Made by a program: the position numbers and the translations under genes. Under the pieces are notes generated by a model that was given only the letters and a program-made list of their open reading frames with translations, made no database searches and was not told the origin of the DNA. From Ferrovibrio sp. (GTDB lineage: Bacteria > Pseudomonadota > Alphaproteobacteria > Ferrovibrionales > Ferrovibrionaceae), in NCBI GenBank assembly GCA_017991315.1, contig JAGOQS010000002.1:248001-312000 (forward strand): 64,000 nucleotides of DNA. Direction: 5' to 3'. This document shows positions 55,619 through 62,644 of the stretch, one piece after another. The first letter of the stretch is position 1. Every line of letters begins with the position of its first letter.

Positions 55619-56113
55619 ATGAGCGACCTCAAAACCATGGCCAACCCGTTGTTTCTGCGCGAGGACGAGTTGCGCCAGGGCATCGAGCTGCTGTTCTACG
55701 CCTACCGCGACTTCACCCGTGGCCCGGATGAGATCCTCGACCAGTATGGCTTCGGCCGGGCGCATCACCGGGCGCTGCATTTCATCGGCGGCCATGCCGG
55801 CATCACGGTGGCGGAATTGCTGAGCATCCTGCGCATCACCAAGCAGAGCCTGTCGCGTGTGCTGTCGGCACTGATCGAAGGCGGCTTCGTGCGTCAGCAG
55901 CAGGGCACGCGTGACCGCCGCCAGCGCCAGCTTTTCCTCACCGAGGCCGGCCGCAACCTGGAACGCCAGATCAGCGCCGTGCAGCAGGCCAAGGTGGCCG
56001 AGGCCTATCGCGAGGCTGGCGCCGAGGCCGTGGCCGGCTACCGCAAGGTGCTGGCCGGCCTGATCGACGAACCGGCGCGGGCGGCGGTCCTGCGCTCGAT
56101 CCAGCGGCGCTGA
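55619..56113 (+). CDS. MarR-family transcriptional regulator
   Basis: A 164-residue winged-helix protein. DNA-binding residues lie in TVAELLSILRITKQSLSRVLSALIEGGFV (about 62-90) with the wing QQQGTRDRRQRQLFLTEAG. It is the first gene of a run with an OmpR-type regulator and a histidine kinase. In Rhodobacter the petP-petR pair has the same MarR plus OmpR order, so it may be PetP-like. It probably controls its own promoter through the palindrome at 55469-55491. Confidence 0.88.
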   Translation: MSDLKTMANPLFLREDELRQGIELLFYAYRDFTRGPDEILDQYGFGRAHHRALHFIGGHAGITVAELLSILRITKQSLSRVLSALIEGGFVRQQQGTRDRRQRQLFLTEAGRNLERQISAVQQAKVAEAYREAGAEAVAGYRKVLAGLIDEPARAAVLRSIQRR

Positions 56114-56124
56114 CGGAGCGGGCG

Positions 56125-56850
56125 ATGGGCGGCGAGCAGGCGCATCTCCTGGTCATCGACGACGACGAGCGTATCCGTACGCTGCTGACACGCTATCTCA
56201 CCAGCAATGCCGGCTTCCGCGTCACCGGCGCCGACAGCGCCGAGGATGCCAGCGCCAAGCTGGCCGCCGTCACCTTCGATCTGCTGATTGTCGATGTGAT
56301 GATGCCGGGGCAGAACGGTTTCGATTTCGTCGCCGGCCTGCGCAAAACCGGCAACAGCGTGCCGGTGGTGCTGCTGACCGCGCGCGGCGAGGCCGAGGAC
56401 CGCATCACCGGCCTGGAAAGCGGCGCCGACGATTATCTGCCCAAGCCCTTCGAGCCGCGCGAGCTGGTGCTGCGCATCCAGGCAATCCTGAACCGGGCGC
56501 AGCGTGCCGCCCCGGTGGCGCCTTCGGCCAAGCCGGTGCATTTCGGCGATTTCCAGTTCGATATCGTGCGCGGCGAGTTGAAGCGCGGCGAAGAGATCGT
56601 GCCGCTCACCACGGGCGAAGCGGCGTTGCTGCGCGTGCTGGCCCGCCGGCCCGGTGCCACGGTGCCACGGGCCGCGCTGGCCGCCGATGGCCAGGGTAGC
56701 ACAGCCGCCAGCGGCAATGCCTCGGCCAGCGAAAGCCGCGCCGTCGATGTGCAGATCACGCGGCTGCGCCGCAAGATCGAGGAAGACCCGCGCAACCCAC
56801 GCTACCTGCAAACGGTGTGGGGCGAGGGCTACGTGCTCTGGGCGGAATAA
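56125..56850 (+). CDS. OmpR-family response regulator
   Basis: A 241-residue regulator. The receiver domain (about 6-120) has Asp phosphorylation site in LLIVDVMMPGQNG and the conserved Lys in YLPKPF. The C-terminal winged helix (about 140-238) holds VQITRLRRKIEEDPRNPRYL. The loop before the recognition helix is unusually long and Gly/Ser/Ala-rich (GQGSTAASGNASASESRA). It is the likely partner of the kinase 5 bases downstream. It is similar in context to PetR. Confidence 0.9.
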   Translation: MGGEQAHLLVIDDDERIRTLLTRYLTSNAGFRVTGADSAEDASAKLAAVTFDLLIVDVMMPGQNGFDFVAGLRKTGNSVPVVLLTARGEAEDRITGLESGADDYLPKPFEPRELVLRIQAILNRAQRAAPVAPSAKPVHFGDFQFDIVRGELKRGEEIVPLTTGEAALLRVLARRPGATVPRAALAADGQGSTAASGNASASESRAVDVQITRLRRKIEEDPRNPRYLQTVWGEGYVLWAE

Positions 56851-56855
56851 GCCTC

Positions 56856-58166
56856 ATGCTGAAACGCATCCTGCCACGCAGCCTGTTCGGCCGCTGGCTG
56901 CTGATGCTGGTGATCCCGGTGCTGGCGCTGCAGGGCATCGTCACCTATGCCTTCTACGAACGCCACTGGGATACCGTCAGCCGCCGTCTGGCGCTCGGCC
57001 TGGCCGGCGATATCGGCATGATGATCGAGATCTACGAACGCACCAAGGGCACGCCGCAATTCGATGAGTATGTCTCGCTGGCCTATGTGCGGATGCAGAT
57101 CGAGGTGCGCGTGCTGCCCGGCGCCAAACTGCCCACCGACCTGCCGCCGCCGCGCAACTGGTCGATCCTCGACCGCATGCTGAACCAGGCCCTGTCCGAG
57201 ATTATCGACGAGCCCTTCGCCATCGACACCCAACGCGGCGACGACAATATCGCCGTGCTGGTGGAACTGCCCGAGGGGCTGATGGTGACCTTGGCCCGCG
57301 CCAAGCGGGTGTATTCCACCTCTACCTATATATTCATCATGTGGATGGCTGGCGGCTCGCTGCTGCTGCTCGGCATCGCCGCCGTCTTCATGCGCAACCA
57401 GATCCGCCCGATCCGCCGCCTGGCGCAGGCCGCCGATGCCTTCGGCAAAGGCCGCGACATGCCCGGCTTCCGGCCCTCGGGCGCTACGGAGGTGCGCGCT
57501 GCGGCGCTGGCCTTCCTGGCAATGCGCGACCGCATCCGCCGCCATATCCGCGAACGCACCGAGATGCTGGCCGGTGTCAGCCACGATCTGCGCACGCCGC
57601 TCACCCGGATGAAGCTGCAGCTTTCCATGATGGAGCAGGATGCCGAGGCCGATGAGTTGAAGCGCGATCTGGCCGAAATGGAAACCATGATCAACGCCTA
57701 CCTCGCCTTCGCGCGCGGCCAGACCGAACAGAGTACCGAGCCGACCGACCTCGGCGACCTGCTGCGCGAGGTGGCCGATGATGTACGCCGCAGCGGCCGG
57801 CAGGTCGATATGTCGGTGGAAAGCGCACCAGTGCTGCCGCTGCGCCGGCTGGGCTTCAAACGCGCACTCGCCAATCTGGTGGAGAATGCGCTGCGCTATG
57901 GCAGCAAGGTGCGGGTGGAAAGCGTCGCGGTGCCGGGTGGTATCGAAATCCATGTCGACGACAATGGCCCCGGCATCCCGGAGAAGGAGCGGCACAAGGT
58001 GTTCCGCCCGTTCCACCGCGCCGACCCGGCGCGCTATTCCGGCCAGGGCAATGCTGGCCTCGGCCTCTCCATCGCCCGCGATGCCGTGCTGGCCCATGGC
58101 GGCGATATCAGCCTGCGCGACTCACCGCTCGGCGGCCTGCGCGTCTGCATCAAGCTGCCGCTGTAG
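56856..58166 (+). CDS. EnvZ-like sensor histidine kinase
   Basis: A 436-residue membrane kinase. Two helices (about 12-30 and 155-180) bracket a periplasmic domain of about 120 residues. A HAMP segment follows (RPIRRLAQAADAFGKGRD). The H-box is AGVSHDLRTPLTRMKLQL (about 240), with NLVENALRYG, DNGPGIPEKE and GNAGLGLSIARDA in the ATPase domain. HDLRTPLTRMK is the EnvZ/OmpB class signature. It should phosphorylate the OmpR-type regulator upstream. The start at 56856 is the first ATG after that gene. Confidence 0.92.
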   Translation: MLKRILPRSLFGRWLLMLVIPVLALQGIVTYAFYERHWDTVSRRLALGLAGDIGMMIEIYERTKGTPQFDEYVSLAYVRMQIEVRVLPGAKLPTDLPPPRNWSILDRMLNQALSEIIDEPFAIDTQRGDDNIAVLVELPEGLMVTLARAKRVYSTSTYIFIMWMAGGSLLLLGIAAVFMRNQIRPIRRLAQAADAFGKGRDMPGFRPSGATEVRAAALAFLAMRDRIRRHIRERTEMLAGVSHDLRTPLTRMKLQLSMMEQDAEADELKRDLAEMETMINAYLAFARGQTEQSTEPTDLGDLLREVADDVRRSGRQVDMSVESAPVLPLRRLGFKRALANLVENALRYGSKVRVESVAVPGGIEIHVDDNGPGIPEKERHKVFRPFHRADPARYSGQGNAGLGLSIARDAVLAHGGDISLRDSPLGGLRVCIKLPL

Positions 58167-58179
58167 CGTCTGGCTTCGA

Positions 58180-58608
58180 TTATTCCGTTGCTGCCGGTGC
58201 GGCGACGCTGAATTTGCGCTCGGCCTGCACGCGACCGGCGCTGTCCTGCAACTGCACCACCCACTCGCCGGGAGAAAGCCGAATTTGCGACCAGATGCGC
58301 CAGTTGCGGCTGACATCGACGCGGGCGCGCGACTTGGCGACTTCGCGGTCGCCCTGCATCCAGCGAAAATAGAAGGTTTCGCCGCTGCCCACATTGGTGC
58401 AGTCAAGCCGGGCGAAGGCATAGCCGCGCTCGGTGCCGGCCTCGTAACGCTCCACCTCGCCCTGCGGCTCGAGATTGTTCACCTGTCGCGCAGTGACGAA
58501 CTGGCGCACCACGCAATCATGCTCGGCTGGCACCGCGGTCTGCGCCTGGGCGAGAATCGGCCAGGCAAACAGGCAGGGGATGGCGAAGAAAGGCAGAAGA
58601 CGCAGCAT
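58180..58608 (-). CDS. DUF2914 domain-containing exported protein
   Basis: A 142-residue protein with a signal peptide (MLRLLPFFAIPCLFAWPILA, cleavage after AQA). The mature part matches the DUF2914 pattern: FYFRWMQGDREVAKSRARVDVSR then SQIRLSPGEWVVQLQD and a final strand VQAERKFSV. The fold is probably beta-rich and periplasmic. Function is unknown. It contains two Cys in the mature part (HDCVVRQ and LDCTNVG), possibly a disulfide. It faces the end of the kinase gene. Confidence 0.72.
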   Translation of the reverse strand: MLRLLPFFAIPCLFAWPILAQAQTAVPAEHDCVVRQFVTARQVNNLEPQGEVERYEAGTERGYAFARLDCTNVGSGETFYFRWMQGDREVAKSRARVDVSRNWRIWSQIRLSPGEWVVQLQDSAGRVQAERKFSVAAPAATE

Positions 58609-58737
58609 GGTGATGGGGCGATGCGATGAAGCGCTAGACGGCGCGGTTGCTTGTTGGCGGTTTTGCCTGATTGTCTGTGGCCCGATTGTCTGCGGCATTG
58701 GCGCGGGGGTCAACCCATGCCCCCGTGCAGCCCTGCC

Positions 58738-59070
58738 TCAGAACATGCGGCCACCATTCTCCACGCGCTGATCCGGGCCAAGCAACACTACCTGACCTTG
58801 CGTATCTGGTAGGCCCAACACCAGCACCTCGGAGAGAAACGGCCCGATCTGGCGCGGCGGGAAATTCACCACCGCGATCACCTGCCGCCCGATCAGGGCA
58901 TCCGGCGTGTAATGCGCCGTGATCTGCGCCGAGGATTTCTTCACGCCGATATGCGGCCCGAAATCCACCTTCAGCTTGATCGCCGGCTTGCGCGCCTCGG
59001 GAAACGGCTCGGCACCGACAATGGTACCGACGCGGATATCAACCTTGTGGAAGTCATCAATGCTGATCAT
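58738..59070 (-). CDS. csaA: tRNA-binding/chaperone protein CsaA
   Basis: A 110-residue OB-fold protein. [28 protein letters not shown] and [17 protein letters not shown] are typical of CsaA, a dimeric protein related to the tRNA-binding domain of methionyl-tRNA synthetase, reported to have export-chaperone activity in Bacillus. The start at 59070 (MISIDDFH) is the family start. A strong terminator lies directly upstream, so it has its own promoter or is read through from the phasin gene. Confidence 0.9.
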   Translation of the reverse strand: MISIDDFHKVDIRVGTIVGAEPFPEARKPAIKLKVDFGPHIGVKKSSAQITAHYTPDALIGRQVIAVVNFPPRQIGPFLSEVLVLGLPDTQGQVVLLGPDQRVENGGRMF

Positions 59071-59089
59071 GGCGCGACCTGTCTCAAGC

Positions 59090-59126
59090 GAAAACAAAAA
59101 AACGGGCGGGAGTTGCCTCCCGCCCG
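59090..59126 (-). terminator. intrinsic terminator of the phasin gene
   Basis: Perfect 10-bp arms at 59103-59112 and 59117-59126 (CGGGCGGGAG/CTCCCGCCCG) are followed on the minus strand by a T-run interrupted once (59102-59090). Confidence 0.92.
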
Positions 59127-59187
59127 CTGTTTGAACCGATTTACTGGCTGCTGTCGATAGTCTGACTGCTTAAGCTACTCTGGCTGC

Positions 59188-59676
59188 TTAGTGGGCGCCC
59201 AGCTTGGCGAAAGCGGCGCGCACTTCCTCAACCACTTCGGTGGCGCGCTTGTTCAGGGTCTCGTAGGTCTCGGCATTGGTCTTGGCTGCCATTTCGGCCA
59301 GTTCCTTGAGGTTGACCAGGGCCTTCTCGACGGCGGCCTTGACCTGCTCGGCCTGCTTGGTCGGGTTGACGTCCTTGGCACCCTTGGCCATCACATCCTT
59401 GACCTGGGCCTGCACTTCGTCGATCGACTGCTGGAACAGTTCGGCCTGACGCTTGGCCAGCGCCTGATAACCGTCGAACGCCTTCTTGTTGGCGCTGGCG
59501 ATGGCTTCCAGATTCTTCTTCTGCGCGGCGACCAGCGCCTCGGCATCGAAGCCCGGCAGCTTGTACTCGCCGAACATCTTCTGGGTGTCGAACATCTTGG
59601 CGGGGTCGAACAGCTTCTGGGCGTCGAACATCTTGCTGAAGTCGAAAGCCGCGAACGGGAACTCGGTCTTGGTCAT
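59188..59676 (-). CDS. phasin family protein
   Basis: A 162-residue amphipathic helical protein. An N-terminal part with repeated Phe-Asp units (FDFSKMFDAQKLFDPAKMFD) leads into the Phasin_2-type core LVAAQKKNLEAIASANKKAFDGYQALAKRQ. Phasins coat polyhydroxyalkanoate granules and control their size. The start at 59676 has GGAG at good spacing. The gene has its own terminator and a palindrome in its upstream region. It suggests the organism stores polyhydroxyalkanoate. Confidence 0.9.
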   Translation of the reverse strand: MTKTEFPFAAFDFSKMFDAQKLFDPAKMFDTQKMFGEYKLPGFDAEALVAAQKKNLEAIASANKKAFDGYQALAKRQAELFQQSIDEVQAQVKDVMAKGAKDVNPTKQAEQVKAAVEKALVNLKELAEMAAKTNAETYETLNKRATEVVEEVRAAFAKLGAH

Positions 59677-59789
59677 GGAACGCTCCATCGGGGGATAGTG
59701 TTGAACAGGGTCTGGGACGGGGGCGAGACGGTGCTCGAAAAAAACCTATGCCGCGAATATAGGCACGCCCCTGCACCCGGTCAAGGGAA

Positions 59790-59809
59790 TTTTGTGCAGT
59801 GCAACAAAA
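59790..59809. promoter_or_regulatory. palindrome upstream of the phasin gene
   Basis: TTTTGTGCA-GT-GCAACAAAA is a near-perfect palindrome (one extra A in the right arm) about 114 bases upstream of the phasin start. It may bind the TetR-like regulator next door or a PhaR-type repressor; neither is shown. Confidence 0.5.
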
Positions 59810-59841
59810 TAAAATCTACAGTTTTTTCAGTATCTTAATGA

Positions 59842-60492
59842 TCATTCTGCGGTTTTCTCTCGCAGACGCGAGAAAACCCCGCGCAAACTCCCCTGGTTGC
59901 TCAGCAGGGCCTCGGCCTGACCCAGGCGTTTGTCCAGATGCGCCATGGTGCGGCTGAGATCGGCGGTATCGTCCTTGAGCCAGACCCGCAGAGTATCGAG
60001 ATAAACCGCGCCGAGGATCTTGCGCCGCAGGGCGCCGCGCCAGCCGGCGGCATCGAGCTGCGCCGAGGCCAGGGCCCAGTCCAGACCCTTGGCCAGCCCG
60101 CTCTCGGCAAAGCAGAGCGCGGCGACAGGATCGCGCGGCAGATCGCGCGACAACATCCGCACCGCTTCCTTATAGGGCGCCAGGGCGTCGAAACGGGCCA
60201 TCAGCGCCTCGAACAGCTTGTCCTTGGCGCTGCCCTCGCCGGCCCCACCCGGCCCGAGCGCGGCCAGCATGGCGGCGTCGATCCGGGCGGCAAAGCCGCG
60301 CAGCAGCGCCAGCTTGGAGGGATATTGGCGGTAGAGTTCGGCAAGGCCCAAGCCGGCTTCCTGCGCCACGGCGCCGAGCGACAGATTGAGCCAGCCGGTG
60401 GTGGCCACCAGGCTCAGCATGGTATCGACCGGATCCACCGGAGCGGCTGCCGCGCCTGATTTACCAGTCTTGCTGCTTTTGCGCTTCGCCAT
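59842..60492 (-). CDS. TetR-family transcriptional regulator
   Basis: A 216-residue TetR-like protein. A basic Lys/Ser-rich N-terminal tail (MAKRKSSKTGKSG) precedes the helix-turn-helix at about 22-65: WLNLSLGAVAQEAGLGLAELYRQYPSKLALL. The C-terminal helical ligand domain is COQ9-like in style, with DALAPYKEAVRMLSRDLPRDP and GAVYLDTLRVWLKDD. The phasin gene lies directly downstream on the same strand, so storage or stress control is possible. The ligand is unknown. Confidence 0.8.
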   Translation of the reverse strand: MAKRKSSKTGKSGAAAAPVDPVDTMLSLVATTGWLNLSLGAVAQEAGLGLAELYRQYPSKLALLRGFAARIDAAMLAALGPGGAGEGSAKDKLFEALMARFDALAPYKEAVRMLSRDLPRDPVAALCFAESGLAKGLDWALASAQLDAAGWRGALRRKILGAVYLDTLRVWLKDDTADLSRTMAHLDKRLGQAEALLSNQGSLRGVFSRLREKTAE

Positions 60493-60571
60493 GGCCAGGC
60501 TCCTGCCGCTTCGCCCCAGAAATATGAGGTCCGTATAAATGTGGGGGCTGTGGCGGGCCGAGGCAAGTGGC

Positions 60572-61372
60572 CTAGCCGGCGAGTTCCCGCGAGCGCTTTT
60601 CGGCAGCGGCCACGGCGCGGGCCATCAGCGGGTCGAGGCCATCGGCGGCCATCAGCACGTCCAGCGCCGCCTGGGTGGTGCCGTTCGGGCTAGTGACATT
60701 CTTGCGCAGTTGCGACGGGCTTTCCGGGCTCTGCTTCATCAGCGCGCCGGCCCCCTGCACCGTGGCGCGGGCAAGCTGCGCCGCCAGTTCCGCCGGCAGG
60801 CCGACCTTCTCGCCCGCCGCCGCCATGCATTCGGTGAGCCAGAAGACATAGGCCGGGCCGGACCCGGCCACGGCGGTAGCGGCATCGATCAGGTCCTCGC
60901 GCTCCACCCAGGCCACCTGCCCCACGGCTTCCAGCAGCCCGGTGCAGGCCTCGCGCTGGGCGGCGGAAACACCATTCCCGGCAAAGCAGGTGGTGATGCC
61001 CTCGGCCACTGCCGCCGGCGTGTTGGGGATGGTGCGCACGATGGCCGCCTGGCCGCCGAGCAGGCGGTTCAGCGTCGCCACGGTCTTGCCCGCCGCGACC
61101 GAAAGGAAGCAAGCAGACGCGGCATAGCGGCCATAGGCCGGCGCCACCGCATCCATCACCTGCGGCTTCACCGCCAGCAGCACGATATCGGGGCTGAATT
61201 CTCCGGGCACAGTGGCGGCATCGCGCGCCTGGCGCACGGCGGCCGGCAGATCACTGACCGGGTTGGGTTCCACTACCACGATATCGCTCGCCGGGATGCC
61301 CTGGCGCAGCCAGCCATGCACCAGCGCGCCGCCCATCTTGCCGCAGCCGACCAGGAGAATCCGTGCCGTCAT
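60572..61372 (-). CDS. proC: pyrroline-5-carboxylate reductase
   Basis: A 266-residue enzyme for the last step of proline synthesis. The Rossmann motif is ILLVGCGKMGGALVHGWL at the N-terminus. The substrate-site region is AVAGSGPAYVFWLTECMAAAGEKVGL, and the ProC signature follows in SPESPSQLRKNVTSPNGTTQAAL. It reduces pyrroline-5-carboxylate with NAD(P)H in the cytoplasm. Length is normal. Confidence 0.96.
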   Translation of the reverse strand: MTARILLVGCGKMGGALVHGWLRQGIPASDIVVVEPNPVSDLPAAVRQARDAATVPGEFSPDIVLLAVKPQVMDAVAPAYGRYAASACFLSVAAGKTVATLNRLLGGQAAIVRTIPNTPAAVAEGITTCFAGNGVSAAQREACTGLLEAVGQVAWVEREDLIDAATAVAGSGPAYVFWLTECMAAAGEKVGLPAELAAQLARATVQGAGALMKQSPESPSQLRKNVTSPNGTTQAALDVLMAADGLDPLMARAVAAAEKRSRELAG

Positions 61373-61446
61373 GGCTTCTATCCGTGCTTGATTATCGGGA
61401 CGGCCTGGATATCAGGCTTCGACGTTAAGCTCTAGGCTTCGCCGCC

Positions 61447-61953
61447 TTACGCTTCGCCGACCGTGTCGAACATCGCCGCCGCCACCGCGTCTTCCGGCGT
61501 GCGGCCGCCCCAGACCAGGAACTGGAAAGCCGGGTAGAAGCGTTCGCATTCGCCCAGGCCGATTTCCATCAGGTCCTCGATCTGCTCCGGCGTGGCGCCG
61601 TTGCCGCCGCGCAGCAGCAGGGCCTGGCGGAACACCACCATGCCCTCTTCCGACCAATAGTCGAAATGGCCGATCAGCGCCTTTTCGTTGACGTAAGCGA
61701 GCAGCGAATGCAGGTCGCGCTTGCGGTTCGGCGGCAGCTTCATATCGAAGGCGCAGGTGAAGCTCAGCGCGCCGAGCTCCTCGCGCCAGGAGAACCAGAG
61801 CTGGTGCTCGCAGTAGCGGCCCGAGACGCCGACGGTCAGTTCATCGGCACCCTGGCGCTCGAACGGCCATTCCTGTTCGGAAACGATATGCTCGACCAAA
61901 TCGAGGGGATTGCCCAGACGGGTGGTGTTATCCACTTCGGTCAATGGCCGCAT
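61447..61953 (-). CDS. YbjN domain-containing protein
   Basis: A 168-residue protein of the YbjN (DUF1790) group. The fold resembles type III secretion chaperones: LDLVEHIVSEQEWPFERQGADELTVGVSG then LWFSWREELGALSFTCAFDMKLP, and GHFDYWSEEGMVVFRQALLL. The function is unclear; E. coli YbjN affects stress and motility. It lies just upstream of proC on the same strand, an arrangement common in Rhodospirillales and Rhizobiales. Confidence 0.86.
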   Translation of the reverse strand: MRPLTEVDNTTRLGNPLDLVEHIVSEQEWPFERQGADELTVGVSGRYCEHQLWFSWREELGALSFTCAFDMKLPPNRKRDLHSLLAYVNEKALIGHFDYWSEEGMVVFRQALLLRGGNGATPEQIEDLMEIGLGECERFYPAFQFLVWGGRTPEDAVAAAMFDTVGEA

Positions 61954-62218
61954 GATCTACCGCCCCCCACCTACTCTTGGAACCGGCCACGCACGAAACC
62001 GGCGGCGAACCGGTTCCTGGCAAACCCATATCCCAGGCCAACCCATATCTAGGTGTTGCGAAAGCGTTAACACCATAGATTTAGGTTATGCAGCGCCCCC
62101 CGCCCATGCAAGGGCGGAATTGCGATAAATCGATGAAACGGCGGGGATAAGCGGCGCAAAACTGTGGGTAAATCACCGCGACTCGGGATGCGACTCTAAC
62201 GCGCCCGAGTCGTGTCGA
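61954..62218. other. 265-bp intergenic region with several inverted repeats
   Basis: No gene was seen. It contains GGAACCGG/CCGGTTCC arms (about 61979-62018), GGTGTT/AACACC around 62052-62074, CCGCCC-ATGCAA-GGGCGG near 62098-62115, and CGACTCGGG/CCCGAGTCG at 62179-62187/62204-62212. The last pair lies directly after ubiK and may terminate it. The rest should hold the promoter of the YbjN gene. Confidence 0.5.
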
Positions 62219-62515
62219 TCAGGCCGCGTCGCCGCCCGAGAGCGACAGCGGCTGCGGCGGCGTTTCCAGCTTGGCGAGTCGCGCCTCCAGCGCCGCGAGA
62301 CGATCGGAAAGCTGGATATTCTCTTCCCGCGCCGCCTGGGCCATCGCCTTCACGGCGTCGAATTCCTCGCGCTGCACCAGGTCCATGCCGGCCAGCGCCT
62401 GTTCCAGCTTCTGGCGGAACGCCTGTTCCACATCCGTCTTCACCCCTTGCAGCGCACCCAGCGCGCCGGTGGCTAGCTTGGACAGGTCGTTCAGCACACG
62501 GTTGTCGGATTGCAT
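62219..62515 (-). CDS. ubiK: UbiK-family (YqiC/BMFP) accessory protein
   Basis: A 98-residue protein with an N-terminal amphipathic helix (LNDLSKLATGALGALQGVKTD) and a C-terminal coiled coil (about 50-86, LSDRLAALEARLAKLE). This matches the UbiK/BMFP family: a trimeric lipid-binding accessory factor of aerobic ubiquinone synthesis in E. coli. It is transcribed divergently from lysS. It is small but well conserved in pattern. Confidence 0.85.
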   Translation of the reverse strand: MQSDNRVLNDLSKLATGALGALQGVKTDVEQAFRQKLEQALAGMDLVQREEFDAVKAMAQAAREENIQLSDRLAALEARLAKLETPPQPLSLSGGDAA

Positions 62516-62644
62516 GGCAGGCCTCCTGATGGATACAGGCTATATGGGCGCTAAACCCCGATGCCGCAAGCCCAATGCCTTGGAAAGCAGCCGCCCCAAT
62601 GCTAGTTTCCGCGCCCATTCCGCCAGATAAAGTCAGACAAAACC

